From Apus apus (taxonomy: Eukaryota > Chordata > Aves > Apodiformes > Apodidae), in contig NC_067301.1 of NCBI RefSeq assembly GCF_020740795.1, positions 1,860,001-1,924,000 on the forward strand: a stretch of DNA of 64,000 nt, in the 5' to 3' direction. Both the position numbers and the translations under genes were made by a program. Positions 51,315-61,564 of the stretch are shown one piece after another (the stretch's first letter is position 1; each line of letters starts with the position of its first letter). The notes below the pieces were generated by a model that saw only the letters and a program-made list of their open reading frames with translations, was not told where the DNA came from and did no database searches.

Positions 51315-51446
51315 CATATGCCTTTTGCAGGTCAGTGGAACCAGTATATGACAGCGTTTATGGACCAACAACTTGCAGTTGATACACTTGTAGCCTTGCC
51401 TTCCGAGACCCCATATCCTTTCACTGCACTGGCCGCAATACGCTCT
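51315..51446 (-). CDS. PRKCZ: PRKCZ exon, residues 141-184 (C1 zinc finger)
   Basis: Forty-four codons: [20 protein letters not shown] then [20 protein letters not shown] and KRHM. It holds most of the atypical C1 domain with its Cys/His zinc ligands; such C1 fingers do not bind diacylglycerol productively. The last codon is ATG (Met184), sitting directly against the GTAAGT donor. Acceptor GCTTCTAG|AGAGC. A 134-aa plus-strand frame over this exon is an antisense shadow. Confidence 0.96.
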
Positions 51447-54160
51447 CTAGAAGCCAGAAAGCACATCATCAATTCAGTTATCAGGCCCCTCCTGCAGGTA
51501 AGCAGTTATCTAGCAGCAAGAATTCACCCTACAAGAACCCACCCTAGTCACCTCCTAACAGATATTCAATAATAATTCTTTGAGAATATCCAGGGTTTCC
51601 TGAGCAGCAGAAGGCTGCACTTCATAATTCAGCTAAATGCAGTACTTCTAAGATGAATGTTAAGAAAACAAGTGCCTGAAGCATACGGAACACATCACAG
51701 CCTAATGGTAGCAAACCACTCTTAGACAATAAGGACATTTCAATTTCAGGTTCCGACACAGGTTAACCAAACAAAACTGGCAGGAATTTGTACTACACAA
51801 TTACACGTAAAAAGCATCCAAACTGACTGCTCTGGAGAACACTGATACAAAATGTTGCAGAAGACAGGTTAAAGCATGAAGAGTGTTCTACATCTGTACC
51901 TATAAGCTTTAGCAGTGGGAGGTATCAGTAGAAAACTGGCATAATTAAAACTCTTACCCATCAAGCCTGGTGCAAAACCTCTATTGGTTGCACAATTTCC
52001 TATCACAAATATATGGCCTTTTTTATACATGCAAGAAAATGGCATCTGAAGAAATTACACCCAAATGAGAGCAAATTAAGAAACCAGACATCCTACTGCT
52101 GACTTGAACAGGGCTGGGCTTAAAATAGTTTTTCCAGTGTGTGTGTGTGTGCTGTGGTCATTTCATCCACTTTACTCAAAGTGCCAAGGAGGAATCCAAG
52201 ATTCCTACATGCCAAACAGTTACCGAGCAGCAGCTGACACCCTGCACGGGTGCCAGGGGAAGAGTTACTCATTATTCCCTACCTGCAAATTTCCTTCAGC
52301 AATCACTGTAGGAGGCTGAGACTGCCTGTCACACTGCAAGCTGCACATGAAGCCCTGCACTCACCCCCCATTTCAGCCCTGGACAGAACTCTGCAACTGT
52401 CCCAAAGCCACAGAACAGTGAAAGTCTGTTCCACCCAGCAAACCAAGTGAGAGTGTGGTTATTCAGATCCTCAGACTAATGAATCACACAGGGTCCTGCC
52501 CAAAAGCCTTAAGCTACTAAAAATTCTTACTAGCAGTATTAGAATTTAAAAACATATATACATAAGAAAAACAGTCAAAGAAAGGATCATCAAAACACCC
52601 CAAACTATTTCTGTACTGACCTTCTTATATTTTAATTGTGGTGGAAAATAAAACTTAACTACACCCGATTCATCTGTACAGTCTGTCCTCCTTGTTCAGG
52701 AGAAACCCAGACTGCAAACCCAAAAAAAAAGCCTAGTAACAGAGGAAGCCTTGGACATCTATAGACACTTGTTTCAAAATTGCTGGTCCAGCAGACTTCC
52801 TTCAGTATCCTTGTATAGGCTTAGCAACAGTAATATTAAGACTAAATAAAATGTCTTAGGCCCTGGAAATGAGAAAGAAAATGATCTTGTTTACTTCAGT
52901 CAGAAGCAGGGAAGCAAGGAAAAAAAAAAAGGACACAGGGTCAGCTCCCAAATTGACAAGTATTATAAGGTTATATTGAAAAAGGAATTAGTTCATAAGG
53001 TCTTAAACATCCAGCCAACATTAAAATTTGGTATCAAATTCAGTAATACGCATATGAACTTAAAGTGTCAACTTTATTACTAACTTCAGTCGGATGTTGT
53101 TTGTGTTCTGGCTTTATGCAATTTCATTTGGACAGTTTTAACAAAGTAATCTTGCTTAGGATTGTTGACAAACAGGCATGCTAATGAGGTTTCAAAGTCA
53201 TTATGTGTATATTCACTATTTGCCTAATTTCAATTAACCCATAATTATCTAGCATTACACATTATTAATGTGGCAGGTGGGCATTCACAGTCTTTCAAAG
53301 GAATGTTTTATGTAGAAAATAAGCACAAGAAATGTATGTTTCATACTATAAATTAAAAAATGAGTTGGTACACCATATTGTACAATGTTGTAATTCATAT
53401 ATATTCTACATTTCACATGTCCAGTGATAAGATACTGAGTTTTAAGGGGTTTTTCCTCTTTTCAATGCAGTTTTGGGTTGGGAGTATTAAAAAAAAAGTT
53501 AATTTAATTTTAAAAAATGTTACTGCTGAACCAAAAAGTCAACTCACCTCCCTGTACTCAGCTTTGTATGGAATCCCCCAAGGTGTACATTTGTATTTGT
53601 GCTGCAATACCTGGCATAATGGGATAAGTGAAGGAGGAGCCTCAGCCTTAAAGCTACATTCACTTACATGGATTAAGTCAGCTACTTAATACAGCTGTGC
53701 ACTAGGTCAACATACCAGATATTTTTTTTCTTAATTAGATTATGCAATACTTCAGATTCAAAACAGATAAAGCTGACATCAAGGGCTCTAATCTGTACCA
53801 ATGACACAAAGCACTGAAGGTAAAAGATTATGCTAACAAGCAAACAAAATCACACAGAGTGGAGAGGAGAAAAGCTGCTCTAAGTAGGCGTCACTTCAAA
53901 CAGCCACAAACCCTGCTTTTCTAGACACTTTAAAAATAAATTATTTCCATTAATCATATATTAGTAACTCCACCCCGGATTCAAACACTTTCAAGTTTTT
54001 CTGATTCCATGACCTGAGTAACACCGCACAGACTGAGAAGTCACATAAATAAGCATCTTTTCATTTCTTTTCAACACTCACATACAGAAAAAGCACAGAC
54101 TGAGAAAACAATTACCACAGAACATTACCAAACCCCAACATTTTCTGCAACAGTACTCAC
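51447..54160 (-). other. PRKCZ: PRKCZ intron between pseudosubstrate and C1 exons
   Basis: 2.7 kb, GTGAGT to TTCTAG. It contains a short (GT)n run at 52138-52151, a homeodomain-site-rich candidate conserved block at about 53090-53280, and a CRE half-site CGTCA at 53889-53893. No exon recognised. Confidence 0.8.
53090..53280. promoter_or_regulatory. Candidate conserved non-coding element in PRKCZ intron
   Basis: Dense in TAAT-type cores, with GGCATGCTAATGAGG (octamer-like), TTCAAAGTCATTATG (TCF/LEF-type core in reverse plus TCATTA), CAATTAACCCATAATTATC and CACATTATTAATGTG, the last a short inverted repeat. The composition resembles deeply conserved enhancers, but conservation cannot be tested here. 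Confidence 0.3.
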
Positions 54161-54246
54161 TCTGTTAAAACGTTTGGCTTGAAACAAATGCCCATTCACT
54201 CGGTACAGCTTCCTCCATCTTCTGGCTCCACGGCGGTAGATTGATT
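54161..54246 (-). CDS. PRKCZ: PRKCZ exon, residues 112-140 (pseudosubstrate)
   Basis: Completes codon 112 with two bases and encodes [20 protein letters not shown] then FQAKRFNR. The pseudosubstrate [13 protein letters not shown] (113-125, Ala119 in the phospho-acceptor place) is identical to mammalian zeta; the rest begins the C1 domain. Acceptor TTTCTTAG|AATC, donor AACAGA|GTGAGT. It is the first PRKCZ exon found in the window; the upstream PB1 exons were searched for on the minus strand and not found. Confidence 0.96.
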
Positions 54247-55829
54247 CTAAGAAAGAAATGAGAAAGATGTAAAGCAGCAGCATGGCAGCACAGCAACACC
54301 AGACACATCATGTTAAGGAAGTTACGCCTTACAACAACCTTGCTTTTCTAAATATCAACGCACAGCTCAAATCCCTGCTGATCTATTATTTTTGTCAGGC
54401 AGTGTTAGTGACAGCTCCTGCAGGATGTGCTTTCACCGCTGCCTCTCCCTTTCCTCCAGCCCTGTCTCTTTTTCCTCACATGATCATAATCTTGTTACAG
54501 CTCCTTGGCTGCTTGCTGCTCAAGCTCAGGTGAGAGGGACAGGCTGCTCAAGCAGCAGCTACCTCTGGTGAAATTACCACACTGATCTCACCATATTACC
54601 CTCACATGTGAGCACACAGAGGATGTTCAGTGCTAATAATGCTCTAGATGAGCAATATTGAAGATGTTACAAGTCCTGAGAGTGACATTATTTGACCTCA
54701 TTTTTATCTTGCCATTAAAAGTTACCCCAAATACTTCTTCTGTTAGGGAAACACTTCAAGTTCATAATGTAATATTTAAAGTTAACAAGCATATTTTAGA
54801 CAGTGAGACAAGTCTGACACACCTCCTTAAACATTTCCAGGAAAAGTATTCTACAGTGTTTTTACAGGTGCTATAATATCCTTTTACTTGAAAAAGAAAT
54901 GTGAAAGAATAAAAGAACTTAGATATTATTTTAAAGCTATCTGCAGTAACACAGTATGTAAGATTTCCCAATAAAAAGTTTTAACTGCACACCTTTAAAA
55001 AAATGAATTATTTAAGCTACTTATAATGCAACTTAACACAGCTGGCAATTTCTACAAAATATATTCCATTTACTTTCAAGAGAAAAATTAATAAGTACAA
55101 CATTTCATAGGGAAAGAAGAACTAAACAGCACAGGAAGTATAAATAACAATCTGAGAAGACAACAGCAAAAGATAAACTTTCATATAACTTTGTGGACAT
55201 TGCACTACTGAATAAACTGAACAATTTGGAAAAAAAGCAACTCCTCAAGGAAGCTGTAAGACACCGACTAGCACAGAGGTGTATCACTTCATGTTTGACT
55301 TGAACAGCTTTCAAAATCTGCCCAATATAAACTTTTAAGCAAACAAAACACCCTGCTTTTCCCAAATGCAAAGAAAATTTAAATGAGAACCTAGCAAAAC
55401 TATTGCAAAGTTTTTGCCTGAAAATATGTTAAAACACAAACATCAATGAAAAACTGTTCATCATTTGTAGGATCAATTTTTACGACAAGATAAAAAAACT
55501 TGAAGTATTTTTTCCAAAATAGCTAATTCATTCATTAGACAAAGCAACATATGGAGGCAACCTAATACATCTGTGTTCTGAACAGTAGCTTATCACTGAC
55601 ATGAGGAACATTAAGTGAATAAGTTAACAAGCAGCTTGTGCTGATGAAGTCTGTAAATAAAGGAGCAAGTCCCATCCCTAATTAATGATAAATATAAAAT
55701 CAAAGTCAGTTTTATATCATACACTTGTGAAGTAACAGTCTAACAAAAGCTGAACTCAATATAGCATAGCTTTAAAAAGAAAAAAACCCTAAAACTTGCC
55801 ACTAGGACTGCAAAGCCTTGCACTCCCAT

Positions 55830-56045
55830 TCACCAGTACATGCTAGATGCCAACCAGCTGGTTGAAGAAAAGGTCCTGGTGGGCACCAAGTTGAACCCAA
55901 GGCAGCAACCATGTCCTGGGCTGCATCAGGAAGGACGTTGCCAGCAGGTAAGAGGAGGTGACCCTTCCCCCCTACCCAGCACTGGTGAGGCCACATCTGG
56001 AATATCGTGTCCAGTTCTGGGCTCCCCAGCCCAAGAGGGGAGCAA
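55830..56045 (+). repeat. CR1 LINE ORF2 fragment (defunct)
   Basis: Plus-strand words such as AAGGTCCTGGTGGGCACCAAG, GGGCTGCATCAGGAAGGACG and CTGGTGAGGCCACATCTGG match the end of CR1 ORF2 (reverse-transcriptase C-terminal region). The frame is broken and both ends are missing, ending just after CCCAGCCCAAGAGGGG. It is opposite in orientation to the CR1 copies at 32.3 and 35.5 kb. Confidence 0.85.
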
Positions 56046-57808
56046 TTTATTTTACAGTACACATCAGTTAACTCATTAAGGACTTTGAGTTAGCTGCTTG
56101 GAGGCTAAAGGAGGCATCACACCCCAAATTAAACAATGTAATCTTTCATCTCTGATGGATGATAAAGCATTTGCTTAAAAAAAAATAAATTCTATGTGTA
56201 CAAGTTTGGAGGAAGACTCAATAAGGTATTTTGAGCTGCTAACAGGGGTAACAAATTTTTATTGGGGAACATAAATATAGATTCTAATTACAATAAAAGT
56301 ATTGAACTTTATCTACTTCCAGAATTGCAAAACTGCAGGAGAAAAGAGTCTGCTTTTTAAGTTAAGATTATGTGGGAAATAATACTCAAACTGAATGCCT
56401 GAAACAAAATTAGCAAGCTGTCTCTCTGTAAAAAGCTGTGTGAAACGACTGACTGTTCCCGATGTGCAATTTTTCCCTCTGTTGTCCAGCTGTGCAACTA
56501 CATCACTAACAGTAATGCACACTGAACCTTGTAAATATTTTAAATACTGTTTTTCCAAAGATATTCCCCTCAGGTTGTGGGTTTTTTCATCTTTTAAAAA
56601 AATACTGTAGAAAAAACTTCAGGAAAAAATGAAGTACACAAACATTTTAATGGTGATATAAATGGATGGGCCACTTGTCTGTTGTTCAGTGTTCATGCCA
56701 AACTATCTCCCCTGTAGAAGATACTCGCCCAACTCAATAGTGACTTCCTCAGAACTTGGTAGCAAGGATGTGAACCTTGCCTTTCAAAATGTAACTTGGT
56801 AGAATAGGAAGAAATAGAAGGCACAATTACTTTCAAATGACAACACACTTTCCCAGCACTAGAGAAGAAAAACAATCTAAAAGGCTCAACCTGCCCCCAA
56901 ACCCAAAATACTATTTTCCATCTAAAAGTTTAGAAATGCCTGTATTTTCCAGAATATGTAAAACAAGATGAGTTGTCTGAAAAATGTGGTTTACACCAGT
57001 GAATGGCAGTAAGATACCCACAAAAGAATTATTTCCTCTCCATTTGGATGTAAAAATGCAATTCCAAAATCTGTGATCAAACTATAATGAAATCTTTTAC
57101 TATAGTAAGCACAGAGGTAATTTGCTACTGCTGCAAATCACTTCTTAGAGATAAATGCAACTTGTTTACAGGCCAATTACATTGTCTGCCAGCTGGACAC
57201 TATGAGAATGCCCAGTTTTTGTTTTGTTCTTTTAATGTTTTGCTGAGCAGACAAGTGAGCATTCTTTCAAAACCAACTCATGAATTACAAGTAGGAAATG
57301 GATATTGGTATTTCAGATAGACTGAACCAGAAAGATTAAGAGTAGTATGTATAAAGATGAGACACATTTTTGAAATTAAATTCCAAAAAACTTCGTTGTT
57401 TCACACATCTGGTACTTGATGTCTCAAATAGTTAAGTGGAAACAATGAAACTGCTTTCTGAAGCACATAAGACATACATTGTATGGGATGTTAACTGGCC
57501 CTTTTTATTATGAATAAGCTGCTATGTGTAATTGCCATTCCTTTTCAGAAAAGGAAGACAGTATATAGCAATACATAGGTATTAAGTGCTTTCACCTCTT
57601 CAGTTATTAATATAGCCAGAAGATAGAATTTTTTATTGAATCTAATTTAAAACTGATTAGCAGTTGGGTAACTGTATTGCCATCCTGCTTTCTTTTTCAA
57701 CAGACACTAAAATTAACTACAAAGTCAGATTAACCTCTATGAAGCATGATTAAGAGAGCAATAACGACAAAGGAAGTGTACTACTTAGCATCAGCAGAGA
57801 ACCAAAAA

Positions 57809-57872
57809 GGAAATAAAACTATTATCTTGTAGAACAGTAAGGAAATAAAACTATTATCTTGTAGAACAGTAA
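57809..57872. repeat. Perfect two-copy 32-bp tandem duplication
   Basis: The 32-bp unit starting GGAAATAAAACTATTATC and ending AGAACAGTAA occurs at 57809-57840 and again, identical, at 57841-57872. Complete identity suggests a recent event or an allelic polymorphism. Confidence 0.95.
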
Positions 57873-60800
57873 CATTTACCCAGGGTATAGACAATATATT
57901 AAGTTGTCCTTAAAAGTTCCCTTTACTTGTGACCAGAGACTGATCAATCAGAAAAATATTGGGAAGGTACCTCAGAGACACCCAGTGTTGAAGACAAGGC
58001 ATCCTACCAGAACAAGATAGTTACTTTAGCTAACAAACAGGAGATATTAAAGGATTTGACTTATTATCTCAAGCAAAAGGAAATAATCAACCCCTAGTTT
58101 AGAGAAAAAAAAAAGCATCTAAACATTTAGTAGCAAACAGTTTACAGAATCATTGTTGATAACTGTAATGGAAATGAAATCCTCCAATAATCCTGACAAA
58201 CAAATTGGGAACTTGGCATATTTCTGGCAAACAAAAAAATAAAGAAATCTCACAATAAGATACAGTAAACCCCACACTTTTAATTGATCCAGAATGCCTA
58301 AACATCAAGTGTAAGAACTGTAATTGTTTTGGTTAGGCTGCTGAGTGCACTAAGTCCCATGGCTGGCAGACAGGCTGGGCACAGGAACAGAGTTACAACC
58401 TGAACCTCAGGCAAAACTGTCACCACCTTCAGCAAAGGCAGCTCAGTTTAACACACCTACACCACACTCAGCAATTGGTTTTTTTCCTCATTAAAGGCTG
58501 CTGTCCTCTGAGAGTCGAACAGCTGAATGCACTTGCAATGTTACCAAGATGGATAAATCTGGTATTAAAGTAGGGTAAGAGTGGTATTCTACCAGTCACC
58601 TGGTGGAGAAACTGGAGCAGGTTTGGGTGGTCTGTTTACTTTCATGCTAATTCTAGAACACCAACTATGAGGTCAACCATAGAATCTGAACCCTCTGGTT
58701 ACTTGTGAGACTAAACATTTAATAACTCATCACTAAGAACTGTCAGTCCCTCCAGCCCAGAGTTTACTCATGTATTATTATACAGTCAAAGCAAAAATGT
58801 TTGTCAATTAAATGAAACCAAATCTGGTATTCATGCATCAAGACAGTTGTTTGCTGAACAGTGTTGATTTGCTTTAAATATACAGAGATACTTTGACCTG
58901 CATGTAGGGTCTAAGTTTTTATAATCCAAGATCAGAACTTGGGTTTTTGTGACATTTGTCAGATGTACTTGAAAATAACATGGCAAAGCACACAAAGAGT
59001 CAAGAAATCCTCACTGAATTCAGCTACTGGATGCTACTCCAGAAGAGAAGCTGTCCTGATGAGAACCTCTGTGCATGTCCGTGATCACAACCTGCTGCAC
59101 GTCCTCCTTGCCATCTCCTGCTGACATGCGAGGCTGTCCCAAACACAGGATGAAGTGATGTTGTATTTGTTGCTTTAATTTGAAAGAGCATGTTATGAAA
59201 AGGGATGGAAGACAATTGGTGGTAGATCCATACTTCTGAGGGTGATGAACATTTTGTTTAGGAAAGGAAGAGCACTCAAGTTTTCCCTCCTCTAATCTGC
59301 CTCCTATGCAATGTTAAACTAAACCCTTTCATGATGTGCAGTTGACTTCTCTTTTTACAAATCCATAGTGGTGACATGCACCACAAAACCAAGCTCTGCA
59401 CTGCATTGTTAATAGAGGTCCAAAAGACTTCTTCTGATGACTGCATTATATATTCCACCAAAATAAAAGTCAGCCTTATTAAAATATTTACTATAATGAA
59501 AGCTGAATTTAATATTCTCTTAACAGGAATTAAGATCTGTGTTTAAATGTTTTTAATCAAGTTGAAAGAGTACTGAACCAGTACTTAATTATTTCTTTAA
59601 TTTACCTCAGTACTGAAGTAGACCAAAAATGAAATTCTGAATACTGAAGCAATCTGCAGCTAAGTTCAGCAGATGAAGCATTTCTTTAGCATTAAACTCC
59701 ACTTACACAACAGTGACCCCTGAGCAGTATTCTACCCACCTAAGAAACTGGTACCTTTATTTAGGCATATTTTTATTCACACATGGCTCATTTTTCACAT
59801 TTACTCATTTTACAGCTTCAACTAAAGCTCCATAATTTGTATTTAGCAAGTACTTAATGCAACAAAGCCCAGATTACTGAAGCAGAACACATTCATCTTT
59901 TCCAGTCTACATCTGCATCCACTTTGCAGGCCATTTTTAAAGTAAATAAACTTCTATGTGTGGGTACAGACACGAAGCACTACTTTCCTGGTAACAGAAA
60001 GCCTGTCTTCTGTACAATCTTGAATTAATGAAGGTGGCAAACATTTTCTAGAAAAAGTTAATCCTTTGACTATGTGTATTTCATACCTATTGGTAGCTGA
60101 AAAGGGTGAGAATTTGGGGTTTTTTTCTGTGACTGAGCTGGACAGCAATCAGAAGGAACTGAATCCAGCTTCCTGAAGTCAAAACTTTGTCAGATCAAAC
60201 TCTCACCTGGTCTCATTTTTTTTTAATCTTAAATGACAAGTTAACATAACTCAAAAAGGTTGGAGGAGAAACAAAGAAGCTAACTACTGACAAACCCCTT
60301 GACAACATTATAGAAGACTTCATTTTAAGAGCCCTGCCTCTTGTAGGGGGAACTGTTAACTGATTTCACTTAATCCAGTCATACATGATTTTAAAATAAA
60401 CTGTAGCTATTTTATCCGTTGCATTTTTCTAAGTTGAAGTCCTTATCTTGTTCTCCTTGCTCTTCCCAGGCTGTGGCCTGTCCTGTACACCTGATTTTCC
60501 CCCTATTTCAGTTACCTGTGCAATTCTATTGGTATTTCAAACTGCTATTGAACATGAAGCTGATGATCACAAAACTACCAAAAATTTGCAGAACCTGTGT
60601 TTGGAAAGAAATTTAAATTAGAATTAGCTAAAATACCCCAACTTAAGCAATCCATTTACCATAAGCTGGTCATGCCTACTTCTCATGAAAAGCATGGAGT
60701 TCCTGTCTTTCAGATTGTTACCATTTGTATTAAATTGATATTATTTCTTCAGTATTTTCCAGTGCATATCAAATCACCTGATTTGCTCTCAAGTAGAAGG

Positions 60801-61541
60801 CATCAACACCTATTTATGTGATTACATCACCACTGAAAATACAAAACTGTCAAAAAAAAAAACAGCTGCTATTAAAAATGGGGTTTACATTTATTTCAAA
60901 TTCAGAAAGCTTTTAAAAGGTGGCCTTCACAATGCCCTTGAAAGCATTATTTGGTTCCTACAGTCTCACTGTTAGGACACACTTACTGAGTCAAGCCCTT
61001 TTCCATCACAGCATGGTTCCATTACTCCAGCTCAAGGTCCAAACAGTTCCATTTCCCTTCCAAACTCAGTTCAGCTATTGATTCATAAAGATATACTTTA
61101 TCTTTGCTAAGAAATCAGACTCTCGAGTGTATTGCTCTGAATTCTTTCCAATTTAATCAGTCATCTGCTAATATTACACCCAGAGAAGCATGCAATGCTT
61201 CAGAATGGCTGAGGACATATTACCCTGCAGCAGAACCAGCTCTCCAGATGTATCACTTTTCAGTCTGACTTATTTTGACACATCAGTACTCCACAGCACC
61301 TTATTCTGCTTTGGATTAAGGAGGAAAGCAAGCTGTAACAAAGTGCACACAATGTTCGTTCTTCTTACATGACAATTTGAGTTCTGTGAATTACACTCCA
61401 TTTTAATATTTCAATAAATAAAACTAATCTGAGAGATTCTCCCACTTCTACTCCTTCTGAGCTTCCTCATACACTATATGGCTACAGCATTTATATATTT
61501 CACACGTATAACACAGGTAGAGTTTGCAGCAATATAAACTA

Positions 61542-61564
61542 TCACTAAACTTACTGTTTAGTGA
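61542..61564. other. Perfect short inverted repeat
   Basis: TCACTAAAC (61542-61550), loop TTACT, GTTTAGTGA (61556-61564): a 9-bp perfect stem with a 5-nt loop. It is too short for a microRNA precursor. It could be a palindromic protein site or chance. Confidence 0.7.

Noticed and set aside
51168-51572. 134-aa plus-strand ORF
   Set aside because: It runs antisense across the PRKCZ C1-finger exon, is low in complexity and has no family resemblance; the minus-strand exon explains the openness.
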